Positions 1 through 8,058 of a DNA stretch of 64,000 nt are shown piece by piece (position 1 is the stretch's first letter; each line of letters starts with the position of its first letter). The position numbers and the translations under genes are program-made. Source of the stretch: Clostridiales bacterium (GTDB taxonomy: Bacteria; Bacillota; Clostridia; Christensenellales; Pumilibacteraceae); NCBI GenBank assembly GCA_014799665.1, contig JAAVHP010000004.1, forward strand, positions 248,001 through 312,000, given 5' to 3'. A model generated the notes under the pieces. That model made no database searches, had not been told where the DNA came from, and was given only the letters and a program-made list of their open reading frames with translations.

Positions 1-2
1 AC

Positions 3-104
3 GAATTAGGTAGCGTATGTTATAGGATACTTCAAAATACGGCGGTATTCAAAGACGAAAAGGACTTTATTGTATTTCTCAAAACCGCGGGGTTTGAAGT
101 ATGA
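3..104 (+). CDS. galT: galactose-1-phosphate uridylyltransferase, C-terminal fragment (5' end outside window)
   Basis: An open frame enters from the left edge and stops at a TGA that overlaps the galK start codon (ATGA). The 33 visible residues contain CYRILQNTAVFKDEKDF and end in LKTAGFEV. This resembles the C-terminus of Firmicutes-type (class II) GalT, which typically ends with an AGVFK-like segment. GalT exchanges UMP between UDP-glucose and galactose-1-phosphate in the Leloir pathway. Translational coupling to galK supports the call. The fragment is too short to assess active-site residues, so the identification rests on this tail and on operon context. Confidence 0.72.
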   Translation, partial: ELGSVCYRILQNTAVFKDEKDFIVFLKTAGFEV

Positions 105-1216
105 CAGAATATGCTTACAGAGTAACTGCGGCGGGAAGGATAAATATAATAGGCGAGCATATAGACTATTGCGGCGGCAAGGTAATGCCGGCTGCTTTGT
201 CGTTAAAGAATACCGTATATATTCGTCCCAACGGTACAAATAAAATAAATTTGTCGTGGACTACATTGCCTAACAAAGTTACGTTGGATATAGACAAGTT
301 AGAGATCTACAAAGGCTTAAAATACGGGAACTACCAAGCGGGCGCGGCGTTGATGTGGCAAAGAGCCGGACATAAAATAATCGGTTGCGATATGTTGCAA
401 GATTGCACCGTTCCGTTTGGAAGCGGGCTTTCAAGTTCGGCGGCGATTGAGGTTTCTACCATAGCCGCGCTTGCGACGATAGCGGGCGAGGAATTGGATA
501 CAGTCGATATTGCACTCAAAGCGCAGCAAGCCGAAATAGAGTATGCTGGCGTGAATTGCGGGATAATGGATCAATATGCCTCTGCTTGCGGAAGAAAAGA
601 CGGAGTGATGCTGTTGGACTGTAACACGTTAAACTGTAATTATTTACCGCTTCAATTGGGGGATTATTCGCTAGTTATAATAAACTGCAATAAGCCACAC
701 AATCTTGTACAAAGCAAGTACAACGAGCGTCGGCAGGAAACCGAGCAAGCGTTAAAAATATTGCAATCGGTGTTGCCCATAACATGCCTTGCCGAATTGA
801 CCGAAGATCAGTTCAACAAGTATGGGCATATATTAAGTGGCAAAGTCTACGACAGATGTAAGCATATAGTAGAAGAATGTGCGAGAGTAAATCATGCGGC
901 AAGTGCTATGCAAAGCGGAGATATTTCTAGGCTAGGTCAGATTCTTAACGCTTCGCATAAGTCATTAAAGGATCTATATGAAGTGACAGGTAAAGAATTG
1001 GACACGCTTGTGTCCGTCGCCCAAAGACATGATGCGTGTATAGGTTCAAGAATGACGGGCGCCGGCTTTGGTGGTTGTACCGTATCTATTGTTAAAAAAG
1101 ATGGAGTTGAATATTTCAAAAATGCTGTCACAAGAGAATATAAAGAAAAAATCGGTTACGATTGTAAAATATACGATGCCGAAATATCAGACGGTATTAC
1201 GGTCACAAGCATTTAG
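101..1216 (+). CDS. galK: galactokinase (GHMP kinase family)
   Basis: This cytoplasmic enzyme phosphorylates galactose to galactose-1-phosphate with ATP, the first step of the Leloir pathway. Three GHMP signatures are visible: the galactokinase sugar-binding motif RINIIGEHIDYCGG near residues 13-26, the ATP-binding loop PFGSGLSSSAA near 105-115, and GSRMTGAGFGGC near 310-321. At 371 aa it is slightly shorter than typical bacterial GalK (380-400) but complete. The ATG overlaps the galT stop as ATGA, so the two genes are translationally coupled. The DNA after galK decays into remnants, suggesting that the operon's downstream partner was lost when the neighbouring accessory island arrived. Confidence 0.95.
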   Translation: MTEYAYRVTAAGRINIIGEHIDYCGGKVMPAALSLKNTVYIRPNGTNKINLSWTTLPNKVTLDIDKLEIYKGLKYGNYQAGAALMWQRAGHKIIGCDMLQDCTVPFGSGLSSSAAIEVSTIAALATIAGEELDTVDIALKAQQAEIEYAGVNCGIMDQYASACGRKDGVMLLDCNTLNCNYLPLQLGDYSLVIINCNKPHNLVQSKYNERRQETEQALKILQSVLPITCLAELTEDQFNKYGHILSGKVYDRCKHIVEECARVNHAASAMQSGDISRLGQILNASHKSLKDLYEVTGKELDTLVSVAQRHDACIGSRMTGAGFGGCTVSIVKKDGVEYFKNAVTREYKEKIGYDCKIYDAEISDGITVTSI

Positions 1217-1225
1217 GAGATATCT

Positions 1226-1261
1226 ATGGCAACCAAAATGCGAGCGACCAAAACTGTATAA
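1226..1261 (+). pseudogene. 11-codon start remnant behind galK
   Basis: A good ribosome-binding site (AGGAGA) precedes an ATG that opens MATKMRATKTV and then stops. This looks like the 5' stub of a former third gene of the gal operon, truncated at the border of the accessory island. A chance ORF cannot be excluded. Confidence 0.3.
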
Positions 1262-1386
1262 CAAAAGAGACAAACATGATATGCATTTGATTTATATAAC
1301 ATTTCGATCTTGAAAAAACTCTCCAACAAATTATTTTCTCGGTTATAGTATTTTTTCTTTCATCTAATACTTTAAAAGCATTTTAA

Positions 1387-1512
1387 AAAGACTCGCCGTT
1401 GTATGAATCAGAGAATAAACCTGAGAACGACAAACTGCGATATGAAGAATGGTTTGGGGATACTTCAATGATGTCGTTATTGGCTATGTGTCTGTATTTT
1501 TCGAAAGAATAG
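1387..1512 (+). pseudogene. C-terminal remnant of an unidentified protein
   Basis: A 41-codon open stretch with protein-like composition contains YESENKPENDKLRYEEWFGD and ends LAMCLYFSKE before a stop. It has no start codon or ribosome-binding site and is closed upstream by a stop at 1384. It reads like the tail of a deleted gene. I do not recognise the family. Confidence 0.25.
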
Positions 1513-1531
1513 GGGGTTATACATCTCATAG

Positions 1532-1684
1532 CTTTATACATTAAAGGCGAATCCGTCTCCTAATGGAAACGGGTTCGCCTTTAACTTGTTTGGTGAACTT
1601 GATGAAACTCGCGTCGAGCCGCAAGATTGGAATATGTGGCGTTATTTCGGCGTATTTAGGGCTGATAGTGCGCTGTGTCGCTAA
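1532..1684 (+). pseudogene. possible 3'-end remnant of a site-specific recombinase gene (copy A)
   Basis: A 50-codon frame without a start carries FNLFGELDETRVEPQDW followed by NMWRYFGVFRADSALCR and a stop. The segment coding for DWNMWRYFGVF recurs near 3859-3928, and the DELxTR pattern resembles the C-terminus of the complete serine recombinase at 19,622-21,193. I infer that a recombinase tail was left behind by an earlier insertion. The assignment is tentative because no catalytic domain is present. Confidence 0.3.
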
Positions 1685-1691
1685 AATGATT
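1623..1691 (+). repeat. dispersed repeat copy A (pairs with 3859-3928)
   Basis: This stretch of about 69 bp begins with AAGATTGGAATATGTGGCGT and ends in AAAATGATT. It matches 3859-3928 closely in the same orientation, with a few substitutions and one short length difference. The two copies bracket the small-ORF cluster and the first defence-type gene. Confidence 0.6.
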
Positions 1692-1833
1692 GTACTTGTG
1701 CAATGCTTGATATTTAAGCTATTTTATGCTTTAATGAGGATTAGCTTGCTAACGTGGCAAAATGGGTGTATTAATATTTATGCAGTTGACATTTGAATTC
1801 GGCACACACTGCGTGACGAATTCGACCAAGTGT

Positions 1834-1862
1834 AAAAACGCTACGCAATGCGTAGCGTTTTT
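1834..1862 (+). terminator. intrinsic terminator hairpin
   Basis: A perfect 13-bp stem, AAAAACGCTACGC, a 3-nt loop AAT, and the complementary arm ending in TTTTT. It can act in both directions and separates the remnant region from the small ORFs at 1908. Confidence 0.75.
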
Positions 1863-1907
1863 GCTGTATCTCAGCAAATCCAATATTGGAGGTAAACAAT
1901 AAATCTT

Positions 1908-2105
1908 ATGTTAAAAAATCAAAAGAACAAATCAGGCTTTGATATGCCGAATTATCAGCTCGAGTCTCTGGCTAGAATTTTGCTCCCGATAATGCGAGAA
2001 TATCTATCGTCCAAGCAAGGACAAAAAGATTACGTTGAATGGTGCAAGCAACGACAAGCACACCAAAATATTGGAGGAAGACCCTTATATCAAAAAGAAA
2101 AATAA
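1908..2105 (+). CDS. small hypothetical protein, first of a tandem paralogous pair
   Basis: This 65-aa protein has ribosome-binding site TTGGAGG upstream of ATG. Its core, YQLESLARILLPIMREYLS, is followed by a charged tail containing GQKDYVEWCKQRQ. The next ORF has the related core FVIDSLARALLPAIQAYFS, so the two are paralogues from a local duplication. Small proteins with a SLAR-LLP helix and an EEW/AAW tail are, from my recollection, common beside site-specific recombinases in clostridial mobile elements; their function is unknown. No membrane segment or metal motif is visible. The setting suggests a mobile-element accessory gene. Confidence 0.6.
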   Translation: MLKNQKNKSGFDMPNYQLESLARILLPIMREYLSSKQGQKDYVEWCKQRQAHQNIGGRPLYQKEK

Positions 2106-2263
2106 ACAACACCGGAATACCCGATTTCGTAATTGATTCCCTTGCAAGAGCATTACTGCCTGCTATACAAGCCTACTTTTCCACCGAAGAAGAACAAAGA
2201 GATTTCGCGGCGTGGCAAGCCGAAAGGAAACAAAGGCAACTGCATGAAAAATTGAATAACTGA
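2039..2263 (+). CDS. small hypothetical protein, second paralogue; true start unclear
   Basis: The conserved part, from about codon 27, reads IPDFVIDSLARALLPAIQAY and then STEEEQRDFAAWQAER, paralogous to the preceding gene. The only ATG (2039) lies inside that gene and lacks a ribosome-binding site. Aligning the two upstream regions puts the ATATTGGAGG element at equivalent positions, and the ATG of copy 1 corresponds to ATA at 2087. Either ATA is the start codon or the gene lost its start by a G-to-A change and is dying. The function is unknown and the gene probably belonged to a mobile element. Confidence 0.5.
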   Translation: MVQATTSTPKYWRKTLISKRKINNTGIPDFVIDSLARALLPAIQAYFSTEEEQRDFAAWQAERKQRQLHEKLNN

Positions 2264-2390
2264 AAAGAATCCCATTAGATTATATATGGATACCCATTGA
2301 AAAATACGGAACAGAGAAATCGCCGAAGTGGAGCGGTATATAAATAATATTTACTCCCAAAAGGGACTGCCGATAAGACTATGTTTAGAA
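2263..2390 (+). pseudogene. frameshifted small mobile-element ORF
   Basis: Two successive frames together give a plausible small protein. The first reads RIPLDYIWIPIEKYGTE. After a one-base shift the second reads EIAEVERYINNIYSQKGLPI. Each frame alone has a stop or no start. I infer a third small gene of the same mobile-element cluster, disabled by a frameshift around position 2315. No family is assigned. Confidence 0.45.
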
Positions 2391-2399
2391 AGGCAAAAC

Positions 2400-2425
2400 A
2401 GCGATTGCATTAATTTGCAGTCGCT
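2400..2425 (+). terminator. hairpin, likely terminator
   Basis: The stem AGCGATTGCA / TGCAGTCGCT is nearly perfect and is followed by a T-rich stretch. It closes the small-ORF cluster. Confidence 0.5.
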
Positions 2426-2508
2426 GTCTTTATTATTAATGGGCCATTAGGATTACCAATATAGATAGTTAGAACCATTTAAAAATAGCTAGGATATTGC
2501 CATTTCAT

Positions 2509-3774
2509 TTATATAGCACATTTTTTTATTAAATCACAAAGATCTAAACTTAATTTACAAGCATCAACGCGCTCTGCCTCAGTTTTTGATTTATAATCTA
2601 ACATAAGACATTGTGTTAATGGCGGATGCGGATTCATGCCGGTAATTTTAAGGATGATATTTGATTTATCATTTTTTTCGGCTTCTCGAAGGTCTTTGTC
2701 TAAAATCCATATTCTAAATTTTTGTCCTTGCCCGTTCGTTTGCCACACATAACGAAAATCATTGAACATGACACCTTCTAAAGATTCTGTATATACTACA
2801 ACAGCAGTGATTTTTTTAAAAACTTCAGGATCAACATCAATGCTATTTGCGGCATTTTGATTCGTTAAAATCCCATTTATTTCATTTGTTAATAGTGACC
2901 AAGCCTCTAAAAAACTATTCGATTGAAAGTCTCGGTAAGACCAATTGATGTAAAGAAGATTTACTTCGTTTTCCGTAGGATAAGAAAATTTGCTTGCCGC
3001 ACTATTAAGAAAGTCTTTTAGTTTAAGAACTCTTGGATCTAAATATTTAATGCTATTTTGTTCGCAAAAATGTTTTACTCTCTTTCTTCCATCTTCTGAA
3101 AGCAAAATGGTTGGAATAGCTATTTTTTCATTATAGTGCGATTCATGCGGGAAAGAGGGACATTTTACTTCGATATTAACTTGTACGGTCATTTCTTTCT
3201 CATTGGGATTTTTTATTGTTTTACATATTCGTTGCCCTATAAGAGTCGCTTCCGGATTTTTCTTGCTATCCAGGTGTAATGTCGGCTCATAAATATATTT
3301 ATCCCATGGCATAAGTCCATAAAACGATAGAACAGCAATTTCAGACAGCGCTTCAAAAAAACTATCTTCTTGGTAATTAATCTTGCCTGCGGCTAGCTGA
3401 TTAGCTATAAAATTATCTATTTTAGGGGTCCCAAACTTATTAGCTAAATATTGGAGCTTCCTGGACAAATTAATACAGAAATTTAAGCAAAACGATTCAC
3501 TATTCATTGAGCCATCTTCATTTACTATTCCAAAAGAATCATAATTATTAGCAATCAATTGATCTTTTCCAACAAAATCATCCAATCTATTTTCAATTGC
3601 TCTAATTAGAAAATGATTATCTGAGTATTCGTCGAATAGTCCACGCTCCCAAGCGCTTTTTAAAAAGGTGTAGCAAGGATTATCTCCAAGAGGGAAACTT
3701 TGATTTTTTCTTAACATGATTTTACATCCTATATCTTTAAAGTATATCAAAAGCCAATTTGTAAAGTCCATCAT
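2509..3774 (-). CDS. hypothetical protein, possibly nuclease-like
   Basis: I do not recognise the family of this 421-aa soluble protein. It has no signal peptide or membrane segment. The middle contains YIYEPTLHLD, then about 35 residues further VNIEVKCPSF. The spacing of an acidic residue and an E-x-K strand is reminiscent of PD-(D/E)XK nuclease cores, but this is a weak by-eye resemblance. The C-terminal half has WILDKDLREAEKN and a Cys/His-poor tail. The gene stands alone, convergent to the small ORFs and upstream (same strand) of a DUF2971 gene, in DNA that otherwise carries defence genes. A restriction- or abortive-infection-type role is inference from location only. Confidence 0.45.
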   Translation of the reverse strand: MMDFTNWLLIYFKDIGCKIMLRKNQSFPLGDNPCYTFLKSAWERGLFDEYSDNHFLIRAIENRLDDFVGKDQLIANNYDSFGIVNEDGSMNSESFCLNFCINLSRKLQYLANKFGTPKIDNFIANQLAAGKINYQEDSFFEALSEIAVLSFYGLMPWDKYIYEPTLHLDSKKNPEATLIGQRICKTIKNPNEKEMTVQVNIEVKCPSFPHESHYNEKIAIPTILLSEDGRKRVKHFCEQNSIKYLDPRVLKLKDFLNSAASKFSYPTENEVNLLYINWSYRDFQSNSFLEAWSLLTNEINGILTNQNAANSIDVDPEVFKKITAVVVYTESLEGVMFNDFRYVWQTNGQGQKFRIWILDKDLREAEKNDKSNIILKITGMNPHPPLTQCLMLDYKSKTEAERVDACKLSLDLCDLIKKCAI

Positions 3775-3858
3775 ATTATCGATAAAGGCGAATCGTCTAC
3801 TATGCGAAGAGGCTGCTTTGAACTTGTTCAGTGAACTCTTGAACTCGTATCTGGTCGA

Positions 3859-3928
3859 AAGATTGGAATATGTGGCGTTACTTCGGCGTATTTAAATTGG
3901 ATTGCGCGTTGTGTCGCCCAAAATGATT
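3859..3928 (+). repeat. dispersed repeat copy B (pairs with 1623-1691)
   Basis: This matches copy A in the same orientation. In the forward frame it still encodes DWNMWRYFGVFKLDCALCRPK before a stop, with the upstream frame broken. It therefore looks like a second recombinase-tail remnant in a 185-bp spacer between two minus-strand genes. Confidence 0.55.
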
Positions 3929-3959
3929 TTATAACCGAATAAATATCGCAAGATTATAC

Positions 3960-5102
3960 CTACTTTATAATTAAATCTTTGTGGGTATTGCGTTGCCTTA
4001 TTGGTTTAAGTTGGTAATCATCAGATGTTTCGTCAATTTCCATTTTATATACTGGAATATGCTGTTTATATGCAATGTTTCTCAATACTAACTCATCCGT
4101 GTCTTTTATTTTTCTACCCAAATAAAGCGCACACGGCTTTTTCCATATATTAGTCGTTTGATCTGTTGCATAGTAAGGTGAATTATAACTGACGGTCATA
4201 CGCCATTCTTTTTCATAGTCCCAATCACTGAATTTACTGACGACAATTTTGGTTTGCATAAAAGTATCGGAACAAGTAACGGTTGACAATACTTTTTCAC
4301 AGAATTCTTTTGATGCCGGTACGTTAGATAGGATACGTTGTGTAAACGTCAGCTGCATTATGTATCTTGCATATTCAGTGGCGTTTATCCTTTTATCTCT
4401 GTAAACTATTGGCAACAATAAATTGGTTTTTGGATCAAAACAAGTTACTCCAAGTTTTTTACATTGCCCGCATTCGTTATATTTTCCGTTTCTAAAATCA
4501 TATGCTAACGCAAAACCAGAACTATTATTTGTATACTTTCCCCACATGAGTGGTGAACCTATGCGTTCGCTAAACGAAGATATTTTAACTACGTTTTGCA
4601 CAGATTGAGTAATAAATGGAAATTGTTCCTTAAAGCCTTCCTCCGCCCATAATCTAATTGTTGAACTAATTTGTTTGATTCCATCTTCACCAGCCAATGA
4701 TATCATTTGTTTAGCATTTTCAATATATTGGCCTCCAAATACTTCATATAAAGTAGGCGGGAGGCTACTACCGTCTTTTAATGCTTGTAAGAATATAAGA
4801 TTTCCACTTTCGTCAAATAAGCTATGTAAATCCGATAGAATCCCTTTATTATCACTGTATAGTGTTGCATCATAGTCATCATTCATTTTTGCGCCTGTCG
4901 CAAACCAAATCTGTTCATTGCGAAATGCGTTTATGTTATTTTCATTACACTCCCGAAATTTATAAAGTTTAGATGGAGTATGCGTTTCAAGCCAGTTTGC
5001 TAACGGGCTAAACAAGTCTCGCTGTTCACTTTGCGTAACAGTAGAAGGTGTAAATGTATTATCAATAATTCTTAAATATGCTGCGTAGTCTTTTTCTTTC
5101 AT
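3960..5102 (-). CDS. DUF2971 family protein
   Basis: About 380 aa. The family hallmarks are in order: an N-terminal KLYKFRECNENNINAFRN with NEQIWFATGAKMND, a central SFSERIGSPLMWGKYTNN followed by SGFALAYDF, and a C-terminal WDYEKEWRMTV. DUF2971 proteins are soluble, of unknown biochemical activity, and I recall them as common in bacterial defence neighbourhoods. I chose the ATG at 5102 rather than 5117 because GGAG lies 9 nt upstream of it and the predicted transcription start (about 5123) almost touches the earlier ATG. The gene is monocistronic with its own promoter. A defence role is inferred from position. Confidence 0.8.
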   Translation of the reverse strand: MKEKDYAAYLRIIDNTFTPSTVTQSEQRDLFSPLANWLETHTPSKLYKFRECNENNINAFRNEQIWFATGAKMNDDYDATLYSDNKGILSDLHSLFDESGNLIFLQALKDGSSLPPTLYEVFGGQYIENAKQMISLAGEDGIKQISSTIRLWAEEGFKEQFPFITQSVQNVVKISSFSERIGSPLMWGKYTNNSSGFALAYDFRNGKYNECGQCKKLGVTCFDPKTNLLLPIVYRDKRINATEYARYIMQLTFTQRILSNVPASKEFCEKVLSTVTCSDTFMQTKIVVSKFSDWDYEKEWRMTVSYNSPYYATDQTTNIWKKPCALYLGRKIKDTDELVLRNIAYKQHIPVYKMEIDETSDDYQLKPIRQRNTHKDLIIK

Positions 5103-5129
5103 GTGCATCAACTCCATTCTCTATACTTT

Positions 5130-5158
5130 ATTATAGCATGAAATCTTATAAAAATCAA
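5130..5158 (-). promoter_or_regulatory. sigma-A promoter of the DUF2971 gene
   Basis: Reading the minus strand, TTGATT, 17 bp, TATAAT. The predicted start near 5123 leaves a 20-nt leader to the ATG at 5102. Confidence 0.75.
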
Positions 5159-5255
5159 GAGAGCAACGATTAGCATAATAGCCATTATAATTAGTTAGAA
5201 ATAATCTGTTGAAATGTTCCGAGTCGGTGCAATTTCGGTTTTATGATTTGTTAAC

Positions 5256-5284
5256 TTGAATTTTTACTATTGAGATGCTATAAT
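5256..5284 (+). promoter_or_regulatory. sigma-A promoter of the gene at 5317
   Basis: TTGAAT, 17 bp, TATAAT; transcription is predicted to start near 5291. Confidence 0.75.
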
Positions 5285-5316
5285 GTTGTTAAGATAATTG
5301 GAGCATACGTAAAATC

Positions 5317-6246
5317 ATGAATTATAAACTTAACAATATAAATTATTCGCAAGTTATTCCCAAGTATATCTCAAATATTGAATTAGCTAATGACATACAA
5401 CATAATATTAATTTCATAGAAAAATATGTTGATATAGTGGAGACGTATTTTGTAGAAGATTCCGATAAGCAACTAGCGTATAAACAACTTGGCATAATGG
5501 CATTTTCTTGTGTCGAAGCTTTCTGGAAAAATCTTATTTTGGCAATAAACAATAACTGCGCAAGTCGAAAATGCCATAAGAAATGCAACTATAGGGCGTT
5601 TAATTCTTTTGATGAATTAAATAGAGCCTCGCCTCGTCAAGTGTTGTCGCATTTGACGAATGTGCGAATACTGTATGTCCACCCTTTTGAAGAAATTGCC
5701 ATCGAGGAATTGCAAAATCTAAGAAACCATATCCATTTAACTAGAGTTTTGTCAGACGGAAACAAGGCCACAAAATTCAACAAACAATTTGTCGAAGATA
5801 TGTTGCGGTTATATTATGTAACAATTAATCAGGCTGAAATGAATGCGTGGTATTATAGCGAAGCTAATCCTTGTTTGCGAGATATGGATGGGGATTCTTA
5901 CGAAATTAATCGAAAACAACAGCAACAGGAGCGTGAAAGATACTATACCGATAAAACTATTCTTGCGTTGATTGATATATTTTATGAAAAACAAATAAAT
6001 GAAAAAAATGCCTACTTTCTTAGTTTGCTATCTAATTCTAAGGTTTTAAATGTGGAATATTTAATCGATGATATAGGTAAATGGCTTTATTATGAGGGCG
6101 CGCATTTTCGAACAGAAGAATCTTACCAAGAGGCAATTAAAAAGTTTTACTTAGCAATTAGTAAATATGCGCCAAATTATAACTGGGCCGCAAAGATAGA
6201 ATCTCAAAGAAAATATTATCAGAAGTTTTTTAATGTAGTTAGCTGA
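5317..6246 (+). CDS. hypothetical protein with HEPN-like RNHxH motif
   Basis: This 309-aa soluble, largely helical protein has no membrane segment. Near residues 130-140 it reads EELQNLRNHIHLTR. The arrangement LRN-x-x-H-L is characteristic of HEPN-type folds, in which an R-x(3-6)-H motif forms an RNase site in toxins and abortive-infection proteins. A Cys pair (CHKKC) near residue 88 and a C-terminal repeat-like helical region (EAIKKFYLAISKYAPNYNWA, resembling a TPR helix pair) are also visible. It is monocistronic with its own promoter, between the DUF2971 gene and the methyltransferase operon. A HEPN ribonuclease role in phage defence is my inference; a structural role of the fold without catalysis is equally possible. 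Confidence 0.45.
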   Translation: MNYKLNNINYSQVIPKYISNIELANDIQHNINFIEKYVDIVETYFVEDSDKQLAYKQLGIMAFSCVEAFWKNLILAINNNCASRKCHKKCNYRAFNSFDELNRASPRQVLSHLTNVRILYVHPFEEIAIEELQNLRNHIHLTRVLSDGNKATKFNKQFVEDMLRLYYVTINQAEMNAWYYSEANPCLRDMDGDSYEINRKQQQQERERYYTDKTILALIDIFYEKQINEKNAYFLSLLSNSKVLNVEYLIDDIGKWLYYEGAHFRTEESYQEAIKKFYLAISKYAPNYNWAAKIESQRKYYQKFFNVVS

Positions 6247-6975
6247 TATGAAAATGTAATATATCATTAAGTTTGATCATTGGTTTATGATATATTATTT
6301 ATTATATACACATCTGACATATATAAGTAATATATTTTCACAAAGGCAAAAAGAAGAGACAACTCGAAAGAATTTGAATTGCCTCGTTTTGGTGAACTTT
6401 AGCACGGCCCTAGTGAATTAACAAAAATGAATCATTGGAGATATTGTTATTGCTACGGGGAAATATAATTGACTTTTCCTTTTTCTACGATTAAAACAAT
6501 CTTTTAAATAAAACTCATAATGAAAGAGCAAGACGAAAAATCTTTTTGTGTTGGTCGCCGAGCTTTGGAAAAAATAGAACAATTTTCCACAAAAAGGAAA
6601 AATTTCCGACGTTTTTCGTGTAGATATAAATAGGGTCTTTATGCTGAGTTTTTGGTATATTGGCTTGAATTTTTGGTGTGCGAATGAGTGTCGCGTTTTT
6701 GAAAGAGGACATATACAAATTACATCTGTCATATTGCCAGCGCTTTTTTTGTGAAACTTTATTTTTGCAGCTGTTTACAAAGTTTTAGCATTATTATTTG
6801 TCAAATGGCTTTACAAAAATTGAGTGCTAATTATGATTGAGGTAAACTTCAATTTTATAGGCCTTTATATTTTCTTATCAATACTTGACTTAAAAACATA
6901 GATGGTTTATAATAAGGGCAGGTTTAGTGTCCAATTTCAATTTTACATACTATTTATAGGATTCAAGAACTACTA
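6247..6975. other. AT-rich non-coding spacer
   Basis: These 729 bp have no convincing gene. A short open tail (about codons 6340-6403) encodes EFELPRFGEL and a stop, resembling another recombinase-gene tail. Its segment TCGTTTTGGTGA (6384-6395) recurs at 21,139-21,150, just at the tRNA-Glu junction. The right end carries the promoter of the downstream operon. I see no RNA gene or repeat array in the rest. Confidence 0.5.
6885..6913 (+). promoter_or_regulatory. sigma-A promoter of the four-gene methyltransferase operon
   Basis: TTGACT, 17 bp, TATAAT. Transcription is predicted to start near 6920, giving a leader of about 55 nt. Confidence 0.8.
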
Positions 6976-8049
6976 ATGTCGGTGATTACAAATGAAAAAA
7001 AGATAATAGGCATTGACTTATTCTCTGGTGCCGGAGGATTATCGCTCGGCGCCGAAATGGCGGGAGTTGAAGTTTTATTTGCTGTGGAGAATGACCCATA
7101 TGCAGCAAGAACTTATAAAATAAATCACCCCAAAACCAAAGTTATTTGTGAAGATATTAGAAAAATCGACAAGCTACCATTTTATAACAGTAACGGGTCT
7201 TTAATACTTTTTGGCGGCCCTCCATGTCAGGGTTTTTCAACTTCCAATCAAAAAACACGAAATAAAGAAAACGCGAAAAATTGGTTATTTCAAGAATTTA
7301 TCCGAATCGCAAATCAACTTGAACCCGATTGGATTGTTTTTGAAAATGTCAAAGGGATTGTAGAAACTGAAAAAGGTTATTTTATTAAGGAACTAACTGG
7401 AGAACTTGAACAGCTTGGTTACACATGTACTTCCATGGTATTATGTGCGTCTGACTATGGAATCCCCCAAATTCGATCCAGATTTTTTTTGATTGGTTCA
7501 AAAAAAGGTATAAAACCTAAACTACCAGAACCAATTACCACTAAAGTTTCCGTAAGAGATGCAATTGAAGATTTGCCTTCATTACCTAATGGAGCATCTC
7601 AAGATGTATTACCATATCCGCTTGAAGCCAAATCCGATTATGCAATACGTTTGAGAAATGGGGGAACATCCTGTAGCGGTAATCTTGTAACAAAAAATTC
7701 AGAAATTATAATTAAAAGGTATAACCACATTCCCCAAGGGGGGAATTGGGAAGATATTCCAGATGAATTAATGAAGAATTACACCGATAAATCTAGGTGT
7801 CATACTGGTATCTATAGACGACTTTCGGCTGGTGATCCTTCAGTTACTGTAGGGAATTATAGAAAAAGCATGCTGGTGCATCCATGGGAAAATCGTGGGT
7901 TATCTGTAAGAGAAGCGGCAAGATTACAATCTTTTCCGGACTCTTACCGCTTTTATGGTATGCTTGGGCATCAACAACAACAGGTTGGGAATGCCGTCCC
8001 CCCTATGTTAGCAAAGATAGTCTTCGAGATGATTACAACCATACAATAG
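6976..8049 (+). CDS. DNA (cytosine-5-)-methyltransferase
   Basis: 357 aa, a full-length C5 methyltransferase transferring methyl groups from S-adenosylmethionine to cytosine in DNA. Motif I is DLFSGAGGLSLG (residues 14-25). Motif IV with the catalytic Cys is FGGPPCQGFSTSN (about 76-88). Motif VI is FENVKG (about 124-129). The C-terminal motif X is QVGNAVPPMLA. The variable target-recognition region lies between about residues 190 and 300; its target cannot be read from the sequence. It is the first gene of an operon with an HD-domain protein, an AAA ATPase and a Rossmann-like protein, with no recognisable restriction nuclease. This suggests that it marks self DNA for a non-canonical effector complex. 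Confidence 0.93.
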   Translation: MSVITNEKKIIGIDLFSGAGGLSLGAEMAGVEVLFAVENDPYAARTYKINHPKTKVICEDIRKIDKLPFYNSNGSLILFGGPPCQGFSTSNQKTRNKENAKNWLFQEFIRIANQLEPDWIVFENVKGIVETEKGYFIKELTGELEQLGYTCTSMVLCASDYGIPQIRSRFFLIGSKKGIKPKLPEPITTKVSVRDAIEDLPSLPNGASQDVLPYPLEAKSDYAIRLRNGGTSCSGNLVTKNSEIIIKRYNHIPQGGNWEDIPDELMKNYTDKSRCHTGIYRRLSAGDPSVTVGNYRKSMLVHPWENRGLSVREAARLQSFPDSYRFYGMLGHQQQQVGNAVPPMLAKIVFEMITTIQ

Positions 8050-8058
8050 GAGAAAAAA

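Noticed and set aside
6418..6732. Minus-strand ORFs in the spacer before the methyltransferase operon
   Set aside because: Composition is poor, there is no ribosome-binding site, and overlapping frames of similar length suggest chance in AT-rich DNA.
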